A stretch of 64,000 nucleotides of DNA from Acidithiobacillus sp. YTS05 (GCF_024396695.1 NZ_CP094359.1:2472001-2536000), one strand, 5' to 3'. Numbered from the stretch's first letter, positions 28,162 to 37,668 are shown. Translations and numbers: made by a program. The notes: a model not told the origin generated them from the letters alone.

Positions 28162-28225
28162 GGCTTTTTGCTTCGGGACGAGGCTTGTGGCACTCTCGAA
28201 CAAGAAATTTGGAAAGAAAATTGTG

Positions 28226-28975
28226 ATGGCACGATACGAGACTGCTCTACAAGAGAGGACAAGGTCTTTGCTACGCCTGGAAACTCTGTTCCACTGTCTG
28301 GATCAGGATTTTTCAGCGCCAGAGAGCCTGCGCGCCCTGCTACGGACCTTTCTGGAACTCCTCGATTTTTGCCAGCGACCCGAGTTGCGCGTGGATCTGC
28401 TTCTCGAGCTGGACCGCATGATCCAGGCCTTGCATGCATGGAAGGAGTCGCAGCTGGTCGATCAAGGCGCGCTGAGCGCCTGGGAAGATCGGCTGCACGC
28501 ACAGCAGCAGGCCTTGCGTAGTGGCCCGCAAAACTTCGCCGAGGGCTTGCGACACCAAGAACTGTTGCAACTGGCGCGGGGACGCCAGGCCGTGGCTGGC
28601 GGCCTCAGCGGCGCCGATCTACCCTTGCTGGCTTTTTGGGAGCAACAGGAGCCGGCCTTTCGCGTCGCACAGATGCAACGCTGGCGTGCCCACTTCGACC
28701 TGCTAGAAGACAGTGCCGCAGTCATCCTGCTTTTTCTGCGGGAATCCCTCGATTGGAGTTTCCAAAGCGCGGAACATGGACGCTTTGGAACACCACTCAA
28801 CCCGAGACAACCCGTTTCCCTCCTGCAGATCGAAGTGCAGACACCCGAAATCTATCCCAAAATCAGCGGTGGCATGCATCGCTTGCACATTCAATTTCTG
28901 CAATGGATGGACCCCGGACCAAGCCGCGCGCTAGAATCCACCATCCCATTTCGTCTGGCGCTCAGCGCCTGTTGA
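28226..28975 (+). CDS. zapD: Cell division protein ZapD
   Basis: Cytoplasmic protein that cross-links FtsZ filaments at the division ring (249 residues). Similarity to E. coli ZapD is visible in [46 protein letters not shown] and the C-terminal [24 protein letters not shown] 28226 has a GGAAAG site; the upstream open frame overlaps coaE and is not family-like. It sits in its usual place after coaE, and fbp follows after 23 bp. Confidence 0.88.
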   Translation: MARYETALQERTRSLLRLETLFHCLDQDFSAPESLRALLRTFLELLDFCQRPELRVDLLLELDRMIQALHAWKESQLVDQGALSAWEDRLHAQQQALRSGPQNFAEGLRHQELLQLARGRQAVAGGLSGADLPLLAFWEQQEPAFRVAQMQRWRAHFDLLEDSAAVILLFLRESLDWSFQSAEHGRFGTPLNPRQPVSLLQIEVQTPEIYPKISGGMHRLHIQFLQWMDPGPSRALESTIPFRLALSAC

Positions 28976-28998
28976 ACCCTGCCAAAGGATCTCCCAAC

Positions 28999-30003
28999 AT
29001 GCAGATCGGTACCACCCTCAGCCAATTCATCATCGAAGAAACCCGTTTGTATCCGGAGGCCTCCGGAGATTTTGCGGCATTGCTCAACGATCTGATGGTC
29101 GCCTGTAAATTCATCGGCTCCCAGGTCTACCGTGGTGCGCTGGTCGGCGCCCTCGGCAGTGCCGATACCGGTAATGTGCAGGGCGAAGTGCAAAAGAAGC
29201 TGGACGTCATTGCCAATAACGCCATTCTCAAGTCCATGGATTGGACCGGACATCTAGCGGGCATGGTCTCCGAGGAAGAGGATGGCCCCTACGAGATCCC
29301 GGCAGGGATACCACGTGGCAAGTACCTTCTGCTCTTCGATCCCCTCGATGGCTCCAGCAACATCGATGTCGGTATCAGCGTTGGCACCATTTTCAGCATC
29401 CTCAAGGCCCCGACCGCCGGCGAAAACGCCAAGTTGGAGGACTTTTTGCAGCCCGGTGCGCAGCAGGTCTGCGCCGGTTATGCCCTCTACGGCTCCAGCA
29501 ATATGCTGGTGTACAGCACGGGTTTCGGGGTCAATGGCTTCACCCTCTTGCCCGAGGTGGGCGAGTACGTGCTCACCCATCCGCAGATGCGGATTCCGGA
29601 AGATACCAGCGAATATGCCATCAACATGAGCAACCATCGGCACTGGGAGGCACCCGTCCGGCGCTATATCGATGAGCTGAATGCCGGCAAGGAAGGTCCC
29701 CGCGAACGGGATTTCAATATGCGCTGGGTAGGCTCCATGGTAGCCGACGTGCACCGTATCCTGTGCCGCGGTGGCATCTTCCTCTACCCCTTCGACACCA
29801 AGGATCCCAAAAAGCCGGGCAAACTACGCCTGCTCTATGAGGCCAATCCCATGGGCTTTCTGATCGAGCAGGCGGGCGGCGCGGCAAGCACCGGCAGGGA
29901 GCGCATCCTCGACATCCAGCCCGAGGGCCTGCATCAGCGCGTGCCAGTGATTCTCGGTGCCAAAAATGAGGTCGAGCGGGTGACGCAGTATCACCAGTCC
30001 TGA
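28999..30003 (+). CDS. fbp: Fructose-1,6-bisphosphatase class I
   Basis: Hydrolyses fructose-1,6-bisphosphate; serves gluconeogenesis and, in an autotroph, the Calvin cycle. It has the metal/active-site motif [34 protein letters not shown] and the C-terminal [20 protein letters not shown]. 334 residues, usual length. ATG 28999 gives the conserved N-terminus ([10 protein letters not shown]). It closes a long rightward series and is followed by a strong terminator. Confidence 0.95.
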   Translation: MQIGTTLSQFIIEETRLYPEASGDFAALLNDLMVACKFIGSQVYRGALVGALGSADTGNVQGEVQKKLDVIANNAILKSMDWTGHLAGMVSEEEDGPYEIPAGIPRGKYLLLFDPLDGSSNIDVGISVGTIFSILKAPTAGENAKLEDFLQPGAQQVCAGYALYGSSNMLVYSTGFGVNGFTLLPEVGEYVLTHPQMRIPEDTSEYAINMSNHRHWEAPVRRYIDELNAGKEGPRERDFNMRWVGSMVADVHRILCRGGIFLYPFDTKDPKKPGKLRLLYEANPMGFLIEQAGGAASTGRERILDIQPEGLHQRVPVILGAKNEVERVTQYHQS

Positions 30004-30023
30004 AACAAATAGAGCAGCTGACG

Positions 30024-30053
30024 AAAAAGGCCGCCCGACGGGCGGCCTTTTCT
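30024..30053. terminator. Bidirectional rho-independent terminator
   Basis: A 9 bp all-GC stem, GGCCGCCCG with CGGGCGGCC (30029-30047), is flanked by five A on the left and TTTTCTGTT on the right. It can end fbp on the + strand and the TraT-like lipoprotein gene on the minus strand. Confidence 0.88.
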
Positions 30054-30069
30054 GTTGCATCCAGCGTCC

Positions 30070-30816
30070 TTATAGAATGCCGGAGATACTGTGCACGAGT
30101 TGTCCCTGCAACGGCGGCACGGCGTCCTTGAAATCCAGATTGACCCGATTGGCTGTAGAGACGATACGGGTACGGTAATAAATCCAGTGGCCCTCCCCGG
30201 AAACCTGCTGGGTGGTGGTGGTGCTGGTTCCCTGCTGCAGGTTGGCATTGGTTTGCTGCTGCACTGCTTCCTTGCTGCGCTCGGCCACCTGCACGTCGGT
30301 GATCATGGCGTAGGTCACATCTTTCACCAAAGAGTCGGCAACCAAGCCGATGGCACCACCAACCAGTCCTCCAGCGCCCGCTCCCGTCCAACTCTGACCA
30401 ATTACACCGCCAGCCAGAGCACCAAAAGCGGCGCCACCATACCCGTTGGTCAGTGATTTCTGGGCCGCCGCTTCCGACATCTTGCCCACCGACAGCACAT
30501 TGATCTGCAGCATGTAATGCGCTTGATTATAGGGTACGATACGATAACCCTGATTAGTCAGGTTGGCGTCGATCTCCTGTTCCAACGCTGCCACATTCAG
30601 AGTTTTGTCCGAGGTGTTCTTGAACTGCACATAGACCGTCTGCTCTGAAGGTGGCACCGGATTCAGAAAGATGGTATTGGACATCTTGGTCTGCACATCG
30701 AGATTCTTGTGCTCCAAGGCTACTTGGGTAGCAGCGCAGCCCGAAAGCGCAACGACAGTTCCCGCGAGCAGGCTATAGCCGAGTACACGGAATGACGACT
30801 TCTGCAAAACAGACAT
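30070..30816 (-). CDS. TraT-like outer-membrane lipoprotein
   Basis: A 248-residue lipoprotein resembling TraT, the plasmid surface-exclusion and complement-resistance protein. The signal peptide ends in lipobox LSGC with Cys27. Family features are the early ATQVALEHKNLDVQTKMSNTIFL segment and the glycine-rich hydrophobic stretch GYGGAAFGALAGGVIGQSW. It is not in a conjugation region here, so its role is probably envelope-related, not exclusion. It precedes, on the same strand, four zinc-ribbon/lipoprotein genes, separated from the nearest by 100 bp. It ends at the shared terminator 30024-30053. Confidence 0.85.
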   Translation of the reverse strand: MSVLQKSSFRVLGYSLLAGTVVALSGCAATQVALEHKNLDVQTKMSNTIFLNPVPPSEQTVYVQFKNTSDKTLNVAALEQEIDANLTNQGYRIVPYNQAHYMLQINVLSVGKMSEAAAQKSLTNGYGGAAFGALAGGVIGQSWTGAGAGGLVGGAIGLVADSLVKDVTYAMITDVQVAERSKEAVQQQTNANLQQGTSTTTTQQVSGEGHWIYYRTRIVSTANRVNLDFKDAVPPLQGQLVHSISGIL

Positions 30817-30916
30817 GTTTCCTCCAGGTTAAGAGGACCTTGCGGTCGATGCGGTGGTATGAATACAACTGTAACATTCAGGTATTTTAGAAGATAATTA
30901 TAAGTGTGCAAGGCTC

Positions 30917-32113
30917 TCAGGAAACCGGCCTGCCACATTCTCCACAGAATTGATCTCCCTCCTGCAACTTCGCCCCACAGCCCTTGCAGAAAGAGGCACC
31001 AGGCTGAGCCGCAGCCGTATCAACGGCATGTGTCGGCGACTCTGTCTCCTCCCCAGACGGCTTGGGCTTGCGTACGCTCGCCGCCGCTTGTTGAGTTTTT
31101 TCGCGCATTTCCGATACCTTGCTTACTACACCGCCGATAATTCTGTCACCTGCCGAGCGATCTACCTCCTGCACGCTTCGCTGGTACACGTAGGCAAGGC
31201 CCAGCATCATCACATTGTTGGGGATCGCAGCTACCAATATTCCAAAGGTGGCCGCCGTTAGCAGGCCACTCAACACATAAACATGGTCATTGAAGGATGG
31301 CTGCAACACGTATGCCCCCCCGCCGGATGACCACCCACTCATTGCATCGAGCGAACTCCCAGGGAACCAAGGAAACACGCCCAGCAGGTCAGACAGCAAT
31401 ACCGAAGAGGTATTCAAGATACCTCCAGCAAAGGTGGCGGTTAGCGACAGCGCGTAGCCGCCGATTGCCAGCAGCAGCGCCCCGAGCAGCACCCCGAGGA
31501 TTCCCAGCAACAGCAGCAAAAAAAGGGTTGCCCCCGGCCGTCCGCGGGCAACCGCCAGGAGATGACTCAGCGCACCGGACACGGTTTCGCCAAACCATAA
31601 TGCCGGCCCCGTCAAACCGAACATCACCATGACGCCCACCACCAGCCCCACGTTCACGAGAAAAAGCGCTGGCAAAATACCGAGGGACAAGAGTCCACCC
31701 AGCGCTGGAATTCGGCAAATTTCCAGCAAAATAATTTCGATGATCAACACTGCCAAGATCAACAGGAACTCGATGATCACCAAACCAATAAATCTCGGCA
31801 GGGTAAAAATCCCGAAGAGCAGACTCTCCAGGATCGCCGGAGGGGAGCGCTCTTCGACTACAGCCACCATGCTGTGTCCGGCACCCAGATAACCGGCCCC
31901 GGACAACACCAGCCAGACCAGGCCGCCCAAGAGTGTCAGTGGGACAGATTTCGCCGCCGATAACAGCACCAGACAGGCGAGACCAACGAAATTGGCCAGA
32001 GCGAAAATCGCCAGTGGCCGCCAATAGGTCAAGCCAGCTAACGCCTTTGTCAGGATAGACAGGTCCAAACCACCAGCAATTTGCTTTTGTTGCATTTCCT
32101 GTGAGTTAGACAT
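30917..32113 (-). CDS. Polytopic membrane protein with C-terminal zinc ribbon
   Basis: A 398-residue protein with about seven to eight hydrophobic helices between residues 30 and 320, a polar Ala/Pro/Thr linker, and a C-terminal zinc ribbon (CKGCGAKLQEGDQFCGECG). A phrase near residue 240 (PWFPGSSLDAMSGWSSGGG) lies in an extracytoplasmic loop. I do not recognise a characterised family. It is 4 bp from the next gene upstream and likely shares a transcript with the three zinc-ribbon/lipoprotein genes. Confidence 0.78.
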   Translation of the reverse strand: MSNSQEMQQKQIAGGLDLSILTKALAGLTYWRPLAIFALANFVGLACLVLLSAAKSVPLTLLGGLVWLVLSGAGYLGAGHSMVAVVEERSPPAILESLLFGIFTLPRFIGLVIIEFLLILAVLIIEIILLEICRIPALGGLLSLGILPALFLVNVGLVVGVMVMFGLTGPALWFGETVSGALSHLLAVARGRPGATLFLLLLLGILGVLLGALLLAIGGYALSLTATFAGGILNTSSVLLSDLLGVFPWFPGSSLDAMSGWSSGGGAYVLQPSFNDHVYVLSGLLTAATFGILVAAIPNNVMMLGLAYVYQRSVQEVDRSAGDRIIGGVVSKVSEMREKTQQAAASVRKPKPSGEETESPTHAVDTAAAQPGASFCKGCGAKLQEGDQFCGECGRPVS

Positions 32114-32117
32114 GGCC

Positions 32118-32960
32118 CTATTTCCCGTCCTTCAAGTGATAGCCGCAGACACCACAAAATAAATCGTCAGACGCGATCGGCGCGTGACACTGGGGACATT
32201 CATCGCGCTTGGCCGTCACACTCGCGGCAGCGCTTGCCTGCGGTGAAACTGCGGCTCCCGTGCGGGCCGTGGCCGGCGCCGCAAGCTGTCCCATGGCAAG
32301 CAGTCGAGTGTTCTTTTCCACCTGCACGAGAATCGGAACGATGACTGCTACAATAAAAATCACCAATGCCGAAATCGCCATGCCAATTTTCGCAAGATCA
32401 GCCACTTTGTTTTGGGTTTTCTTCTCTTCAGCTGCCGAAATGGCACGATCATATTCATGAAAGTAAGATACGGTCAGCTGGTCTGCTGTCGATAGCTGAG
32501 AGTTGCCAAACAATCCCTGTGCTGGCGCAGTAGTGGCCCGATATACGCCTTTTTCTTTAGCGTAGGCGATGCCACTTTCCAGATAAGCCCGCCAGCCCGG
32601 CACAAAACTGTCACGATATTCTCTCGGCAGTTGATCGATGGTTGTAATCACCTGCTGATCCTTCACTGCGGTAATATTGTACTTGGCGATCACGGAAATG
32701 ATGCTGGATCCGTATCTATTCGTTGTCCGCAGCTCGAGCTTCTGTTGCGCAATGCTTGCCTGCTCACTAGGCAGATTACCGACGAACGCGGCCTTGGCGA
32801 CTGCGTCAAAACTGGGAACATGAAAGGACGAAGACGGGAAGGCCGAACTCGCCCCAAGGAAAACTGCAAAAACCAGAGCAATGACTGCAATAATCAGAGA
32901 CAGCCATTTAGCCAAGCCATAAATCGCGGCAGACACTGAGGTCCGGGCAGCAATATTCAT
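32118..32960 (-). CDS. Two-helix membrane protein with C-terminal zinc ribbon
   Basis: A 280-residue protein: a membrane helix near residues 17-37, an extracytoplasmic domain of about 150 residues, and a second helix near 195-217. A linker follows, then a C-terminal zinc ribbon (CPQCHAPIASDDLFCGVCG) predicted in the cytoplasm. No known family is recognised. ATG 32960 has a GAGAG site and the 15 codons upstream are not convincing. It lies 4 bp from the polytopic zinc-ribbon gene, so they are probably translated together. Confidence 0.72.
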   Translation of the reverse strand: MNIAARTSVSAAIYGLAKWLSLIIAVIALVFAVFLGASSAFPSSSFHVPSFDAVAKAAFVGNLPSEQASIAQQKLELRTTNRYGSSIISVIAKYNITAVKDQQVITTIDQLPREYRDSFVPGWRAYLESGIAYAKEKGVYRATTAPAQGLFGNSQLSTADQLTVSYFHEYDRAISAAEEKKTQNKVADLAKIGMAISALVIFIVAVIVPILVQVEKNTRLLAMGQLAAPATARTGAAVSPQASAAASVTAKRDECPQCHAPIASDDLFCGVCGYHLKDGK

Positions 32961-33008
32961 TTCAGTTACTCTCCAAAGCGAGTGATCTCGACCGCTAACC
33001 GCCAATCC

Positions 33009-33659
33009 TCAATTGCCGCTACTATCAATTTGCGGTTGATTGGCCGCTGGAGGAACCATGTCTGGAGTCCGCATACTCTCCAGGCTGCCATCTACGGCCT
33101 GGTTCTCATATTGCAGACCACTCTGGTTGCCCGTAGTGGCATGCATGAGGTAGTTGTCCACCGCTTTTCGCTCGCTATTCATCTGCATGCGCAAGTCCTG
33201 GTTATGCAAGCACCTTTCGGCACTGATGCTGCATTCCTGCGCATACTGTCCGCTCAGGTGGAAGAAGTTGACCGCTGCCTGCTTGGCCAGACCAAAACTC
33301 TGCATTTGTGCCACGGTCAGTCCCGAAACCGTCAGCCCGGCAAACTCTCCTGCATAATTGGCCGCCTGATTCTGCATCTGGTCCCAACAATGGCTCTGCG
33401 TCCCGTAACCCGATCCAGCGGCCAGAGAACACTGCTCCAAAGAATTTTTCATATCACTTTTGGCCGCTTCCCACTGGGTAACGAACTGTCGTGACACGTT
33501 GACCCCTGCCTGCTTGATATTGGCTTGGGCCTGGGCCTGATTCATCGAGATTGGCATGGCTGGCGCCTGGGTACCGTATTTGGCAGCACAGCCAGACAGC
33601 AGCGTCGCGCCAAGGGAGAGGGCAAAGGCACCATACCAAGTTTTCTGCAACAGACTCAT
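33009..33659 (-). CDS. Uncharacterised lipoprotein
   Basis: A 216-residue lipoprotein with a signal peptide ending in lipobox LSGC at about Cys24. The mature part is rich in Gln, Ala and Asn and contains several cysteines (EQCSLAAG, SHCWDQ, QECSISAERCLHN), which could form disulfides. No family is recognised. ATG 33659 has a perfect GGAGGA site at 6 nt; the longer open frame begins inside the neighbouring gene. It sits between two zinc-ribbon membrane genes and is probably part of the same envelope assembly. Confidence 0.72.
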   Translation of the reverse strand: MSLLQKTWYGAFALSLGATLLSGCAAKYGTQAPAMPISMNQAQAQANIKQAGVNVSRQFVTQWEAAKSDMKNSLEQCSLAAGSGYGTQSHCWDQMQNQAANYAGEFAGLTVSGLTVAQMQSFGLAKQAAVNFFHLSGQYAQECSISAERCLHNQDLRMQMNSERKAVDNYLMHATTGNQSGLQYENQAVDGSLESMRTPDMVPPAANQPQIDSSGN

Positions 33660-33684
33660 TGTCAAATCCTCCATAATTCCCACA

Positions 33685-34629
33685 TCAGTCGTTACCCCCA
33701 AACGGGGAGAGCAATTTTTGCATCTGTTCGGGAGACATACCTTGCCGCTTCGGCTCCACCGGGGGCTGCGGAGCATAGCTCGGAGCCATCGCGGGGTGAT
33801 GCTCCGCAGGCCGAACCGGCGCCGCAGAGGCTGTTTTGGGCTTTAGCACCGGCGTCGTCGACTGCGGCACGGCCTCCGCCGGCACGGGCTGGCGTTTCGT
33901 CGTCACGACAGAGGCAGCTTCATGACTGGACTTTGGCGCAACGGCAACCGGGACGGACACCGTTGGAGACGTCACCCCCGAAGAAATGGAAGGTGATTTC
34001 GTCGTAGCCGCAGGAAGTTCAGCACTTCGCGCACTGGCCGTCGGTGCAACGGACGCCGTACTGCTGGTCGTCATGCCAGGGAGACTTGTTTTCGGACTGG
34101 ATTTACCGGCAAACAGGAAAAAATACGCACCAGCAGCAATGGCTGCCAGAACGACTAGCGCCAACACAATCCACAGAGACTTCTGGGACTTCCGCTCGCT
34201 ACCGGTCGCAACTTCCTCGTCTGGCTCGATCTTTGCCGTCCCGGGAACGATGGATTTACCACAAGACGTGCAAAATGCGCCGGCACCATAGGTCGCTCCG
34301 CAAATTTTGCAAAACTCCGATGGACTCTGTGCTGCCGCTGCTGCCAGAGGCATCCCCGACGCCGGCAAGGATGTCGCGGGTGCGACGGGTGCGACGGGTG
34401 CGACGGGTGCGACGGGTGCGACGGGTGCGACGGGTGCGACGGGTTCAGCATCATTGCTTTTCCCGCAGCGGGTGCAAAATGTCTTACCCTGCAAATCTGC
34501 CCCACAATAGCGACAAAATTTTCGTCTGGGCGTCTCTACCGCCGGCTCTGCAGTCAACAGCGGGTGACCACATTGGATACAGAACTTCTTCCCTTCAGCG
34601 TTTTCCGCACCACATTCGGGGCAGCGCAT
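33685..34629 (-). CDS. Triple zinc-ribbon, single-helix membrane protein
   Basis: A 314-residue protein with three four-cysteine ribbons: residues 3-21 (CPECG/CIQCG), about 39-56 (CRYCG/CTRCG) and about 106-125 (CKICG/CTSCG). Ribbons two and three are separated by seven Ala-Pro-Val repeats. One membrane helix follows (WIVLALVVLAAIAAGAYFFLF), then a long Ser/Thr/Pro-rich periplasmic tail ending MQKLLSPFGGND. ATG 34629 has a GGGAG site. It is the first gene of the leftward operon. The function is unknown; the ribbons suggest a cytoplasmic metal- or nucleic-acid/protein-binding head linked to the envelope. Confidence 0.75.
   Translation of the reverse strand: MRCPECGAENAEGKKFCIQCGHPLLTAEPAVETPRRKFCRYCGADLQGKTFCTRCGKSNDAEPVAPVAPVAPVAPVAPVAPVAPATSLPASGMPLAAAAAQSPSEFCKICGATYGAGAFCTSCGKSIVPGTAKIEPDEEVATGSERKSQKSLWIVLALVVLAAIAAGAYFFLFAGKSSPKTSLPGMTTSSTASVAPTASARSAELPAATTKSPSISSGVTSPTVSVPVAVAPKSSHEAASVVTTKRQPVPAEAVPQSTTPVLKPKTASAAPVRPAEHHPAMAPSYAPQPPVEPKRQGMSPEQMQKLLSPFGGND
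34381..34443. repeat. Seven-copy 9 bp tandem repeat
   Basis: TGCGACGGG is repeated seven times without interruption inside the triple zinc-ribbon gene. On the coding strand each unit encodes Ala-Pro-Val, so copy changes keep the frame and only alter linker length. Confidence 0.95.
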
Positions 34630-34670
34630 GGAATCTCCCAGATTTTGCGGCAATTAAAATTATTGATTGG

Positions 34671-34700
34671 AGTCTATCCTGAGTTTACATTTTCTGGCAA
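34671..34700 (-). promoter_or_regulatory. Candidate promoter of the zinc-ribbon operon
   Basis: On the minus strand TTGCCA (34700-34695) and TAGACT (34676-34671) are separated by 18 bp, about 42 bp upstream of the ATG at 34629. The -10 is a moderate match. Confidence 0.35.
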
Positions 34701-34844
34701 GACACCTTGTGTGCCTCCAATATCCTTGTAATGAAGCCATCGCTGAACTGGACAGGCGGTTACGCCGTGACCATCTACCGGCTGCAAGTTGGTAGCAAGC
34801 TTGTCATACTTGGCATCTGTTCTAATTTATCCAGGGAGCCAATC

Positions 34845-35258
34845 GTGAACCGAGGGATGCAGTTGCTACCAGAATCCGCCAAGCCCTTTTTACTGAACGC
34901 CATTCATACCTGGTGTGTGGAGCAGGGCTTCTCCCCTTTCATCGTCGTGAAGATCGATTATCCCGGCGTCGAAGTGCCCGCAGGTTACGATCGTGACGGT
35001 CGCATCGTTCTCGATATCTCCCCTGCGGCGGTAGTGGGCCTGCAGATGGCCGATTCCTGGATTCAGTTTCAGGCGCGCTTTGGTGGCGTTGCCCGTCGCA
35101 TTGCTGTGCCGATGGCCGCAGTGGTAGCCATTTACGCCGCAGAAACCCAGGAGGGGATGGGTTTTCCCGAGCCAGTCACGCCCCCTTCCGCGCCAGAACC
35201 GGCACAGAAAAGCGACAAGCCGGTGGCACAACGACCGGGTTTGCGAGTCATCAAATGA
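34845..35258 (+). CDS. sspB: ClpXP protease specificity-enhancing factor SspB
   Basis: Adaptor that delivers ssrA-tagged peptides to ClpXP. The domain (FIVVKIDYPGVEVPAGYDRDG, IVLDISPAAVVGLQMAD, FQARFGGVARRIAVPMAAV) is followed by a flexible tail and the C-terminal GLRVIK, which is the ClpX-binding module of SspB. GTG 34845 is preferred because an AGGGAG site lies 6 nt upstream; ATG 34857 is possible. It overlaps the lytic transglycosylase gene by 4 bp. Confidence 0.9.
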   Translation: MNRGMQLLPESAKPFLLNAIHTWCVEQGFSPFIVVKIDYPGVEVPAGYDRDGRIVLDISPAAVVGLQMADSWIQFQARFGGVARRIAVPMAAVVAIYAAETQEGMGFPEPVTPPSAPEPAQKSDKPVAQRPGLRVIK

Positions 35259-35908
35259 CCCGACGGCGGATACTGGCGGTCGTCTGGCTTGCACTGCTGA
35301 GCACTTCGGCGCAAGCGGATATTTATGCCTATACCGGAAGCGATGGTGTCATCCATCTCACCAACCTGCCCCAACACAAAGAACCATATCGCTTAGTCAT
35401 GCGTACGCCGAAGATGGCGACGCATATCGCCCGGCAAAACGTCAATTCCATCGCTCGCAGCGAAGTGCAACCCCTCGTCAAGGCGGCAGCGAAACAATAT
35501 GGACTGAGCGCCGCGCTGCTCAATGCGGTGATTCGCGTCGAGTCCGGATTCAACCCCGGCGCGGTCTCCAGCAAGGGGGCGATGGGTTTGATGCAGTTGA
35601 TGCCGTCCACGGCGAGTCGTTTTGGGGTGCAAAACCCCTTTGATGCCGCGGAAAATATCCGCGGCGGCGCCGCCTATCTGGCCGATCTGATGCGCAAATT
35701 TGGCGGCGATCTACGTCTGGTTCTCGCAGCGTACAACGCCGGCAGTCAGGCGGTGATCCAGGCGGGCTACCACATCCCACCCTTCCAGGAGACACAAAAC
35801 TACGTGCCCAAGGTGATGGATTATTACCAACAGTTTGCCGACGGTACGCCGCCTCAGGAGACTGGCACGCGCTGGATAAAACCGGTGATTCAGATCTCCA
35901 GCCCGTAG
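35255..35908 (+). CDS. Lytic transglycosylase (SLT domain) with N-terminal DUF4124-like segment
   Basis: Secreted peptidoglycan-cleaving enzyme of 217 residues. A signal peptide (to about residue 21) is followed by a short DUF4124-like segment (DIYAYTGSDGVIHLTNLP) and a Slt-type domain. The catalytic Glu lies in IRVESGFNPGAVS, followed by KGAMGLMQLMPSTA and LAAYNAGSQAV. It would produce anhydro-muropeptides, substrate of the AnmK pathway. Overlaps sspB by 4 bp and the convergent fis gene by 19 bp. Confidence 0.9.
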   Translation: MTRRRILAVVWLALLSTSAQADIYAYTGSDGVIHLTNLPQHKEPYRLVMRTPKMATHIARQNVNSIARSEVQPLVKAAAKQYGLSAALLNAVIRVESGFNPGAVSSKGAMGLMQLMPSTASRFGVQNPFDAAENIRGGAAYLADLMRKFGGDLRLVLAAYNAGSQAVIQAGYHIPPFQETQNYVPKVMDYYQQFADGTPPQETGTRWIKPVIQISSP

Positions 35909-36150
35909 TACTGAATCTTTTTGCTCAAGGTATTGCGGTTGATTCCCAGGCACTGCGCGGCGATGCCGCGCTGCCCGGCATGCTGTTGCAACACTTTCTC
36001 CAGAAGGGCGCGCTCGACCTCTTCCATGACTTTTTGGTGCAGGTTTTGCGGCGCTTCCGATCCCAAATCGGCAAAATAGCGCCCAACCTGGTGCAAAACG
36101 CAGTCGTGTAGGCTCGGCATCTCCTTGCCAGGGGCCGGAACATCCGTCAC
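35890..36150 (-). CDS. fis: Fis-family DNA-binding protein
   Basis: An 86-residue protein whose C-terminal half is a Fis-type helix-turn-helix (VEEVERALLEKVLQQHAG-like region, then GIAAQCLGINRNTLSKKIQYYG). Fis is a nucleoid protein acting at rRNA promoters and recombination sites. It is the last gene of the aroQ-accB-accC-prmA operon and overlaps the DUF3426-like gene by 4 bp. The equivalent gene in E. coli follows dusB; here the context is different. Confidence 0.85.
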   Translation of the reverse strand: MTDVPAPGKEMPSLHDCVLHQVGRYFADLGSEAPQNLHQKVMEEVERALLEKVLQQHAGQRGIAAQCLGINRNTLSKKIQYYGLEI

Positions 36151-36791
36151 GGCAGACTCAGGATCGTGACCTGATAGCCAGGCGCCGCTTCGAGTTGGGG
36201 TCCCTGCAAGGTGAAGGGCACCTTCTGCCCGGGGGAGAATCCATCACGTGGCAGTACATTTCCTGGAAGGTACGTACTGGGGGCGAAGGTCAGGGTACGA
36301 ATCGTCGAGCCGTAGGCATTACTGAGCACCACCTGAAGTTGCGGATACGCTTGTACCATCCTCGAGGTATTTTCCAGCTGACCACGAATCAACGCGAGCT
36401 GATTGGGCAACGGCGTCACAGTACTCTGGACGATGTGGATCTCCCGGTTGGGACCGGGCCACGGCATCTCTACTCCCAGGGCATTCGCGGACTGTAAAAC
36501 CACTGTGCGGATGGCGGGAGAACTCGCCAGATAGGCATAACTACGGGTCCACCAGAGAATCTGCACGACCAATACCAAAAGCAGAAAGACAATGATCGCC
36601 AGCAAAAACCAGCTACCGATGCCGCGGCGACGGGCAGATTCGGCTTCCATAGCCTTGGCTACCGCAGGTGCGGCGATCGGCACGCGAAATACCTCACCAC
36701 AGACACTGCACTGCAGCAATCCCTGATGCTGTCGTAGAGAAAGGGGCTCTACCGCAAAAGTCGATTCACAACGCGGGCACTGGACTTCCAT
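36147..36791 (-). CDS. Zinc-ribbon membrane protein, DUF3426-like
   Basis: A 214-residue protein with an MJ0042-type N-terminal zinc finger (CPRCESTF and CSVCGEVF), one membrane helix around residues 63-83, and a periplasmic DUF3426 domain with LIRGQLENTSRMVQAYPQLQVVL. The role is unknown; the gene commonly sits after prmA in beta- and related proteobacteria. ATG 36791 follows GGAGGGCAAG. It overlaps prmA by 26 bp and fis by 4 bp. Confidence 0.85.
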   Translation of the reverse strand: MEVQCPRCESTFAVEPLSLRQHQGLLQCSVCGEVFRVPIAAPAVAKAMEAESARRRGIGSWFLLAIIVFLLLVLVVQILWWTRSYAYLASSPAIRTVVLQSANALGVEMPWPGPNREIHIVQSTVTPLPNQLALIRGQLENTSRMVQAYPQLQVVLSNAYGSTIRTLTFAPSTYLPGNVLPRDGFSPGQKVPFTLQGPQLEAAPGYQVTILSLP

Positions 36792-37668
36792 CTTGCCCTC
36801 CTGGCAAACGTGTTCCAATCAGCAGCGACCAATCCTCGCGCCGCTTGCCCAGAGCAAAGGCAAAATACGGGGCGTAGGCTGCCCGCACCGAGTCCTCCTG
36901 TGCATGGAGCAGCCCGGAAAGCGCAATTCGCCCCCCAGGCAACACTCGCTGCGCTAGAAGGGGGGCGAGCTCGATGAGCGGCGCGGCAAGGATATTGGCG
37001 ACGACAAGCGCATATTGCCGCGCTTTCTCCTCCTTCGGCAAGCACAGCGACAGCCGCTCGGCCACACCATTTTCCATGGCATTTTCCCGCGCTACCTCCA
37101 GGGCAACCGGATCGGTATCTACCCCCAGCGCAGATTCCGCACCCAACAACAGAGCGCCAATGGCCAGAATTCCCGACCCACAGCCATAGTCGAGTACCGT
37201 CTCGCCCCCCACAATGGTCTCGCTCAGAAACTCTAGACACAGTGCCGTCGTCGCGTGCGAGCCGGTGCCAAAGGCACGTCCGGGGTCCAGGCGCAACAGC
37301 AGGGCATCGGCGGGAACCTCTGCCCAATGGGGCGCCACCCAGAGTCGTCCAAATGCTTGAGCAGGAAATGCTGCCTGGGTTTGCGCCACCCAGTCCTGTT
37401 CGGCTAGCGCCTCGACGCGTGGCTGATAGCGCTGCCAGTCTGGCTGCGCCAGCAGTCCAGCGATGGCCTCGCGCCCCTCCTGGGTACCGGCAAAGAGTGC
37501 CTCGCCCTGATTGACCGGCCAGGTTTCGCCATCGACGAAGACGGGGGCCGCCGCATCATCCTCCAGCCAGCTCACCGCCTCGGCACCCGCCGCCAGCAGC
37601 TGCTCCTCGACTTCCGCTAAATCCTGCCCCGGCACGCGCAGATGGAGCTGCCACCATGCGGGACTCAT
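36766..37668 (-). CDS. prmA: Ribosomal protein L11 methyltransferase
   Basis: PrmA trimethylates ribosomal protein L11 at several positions. The 300 residues contain the [22 protein letters not shown] signature, AdoMet motif [20 protein letters not shown] and the [14 protein letters not shown] catalytic region. An N-terminal substrate-recognition domain occupies about residues 1-75. It overlaps accC by 4 bp and is probably co-translated with it. Confidence 0.94.
   Translation of the reverse strand: MSPAWWQLHLRVPGQDLAEVEEQLLAAGAEAVSWLEDDAAAPVFVDGETWPVNQGEALFAGTQEGREAIAGLLAQPDWQRYQPRVEALAEQDWVAQTQAAFPAQAFGRLWVAPHWAEVPADALLLRLDPGRAFGTGSHATTALCLEFLSETIVGGETVLDYGCGSGILAIGALLLGAESALGVDTDPVALEVARENAMENGVAERLSLCLPKEEKARQYALVVANILAAPLIELAPLLAQRVLPGGRIALSGLLHAQEDSVRAAYAPYFAFALGKRREDWSLLIGTRLPGGQDGSPVPAL

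Noticed and set aside
34381..34443. Short regular repeats as a CRISPR array
   Set aside because: Units are 9 bp, contiguous without spacers, and in frame within a coding gene.
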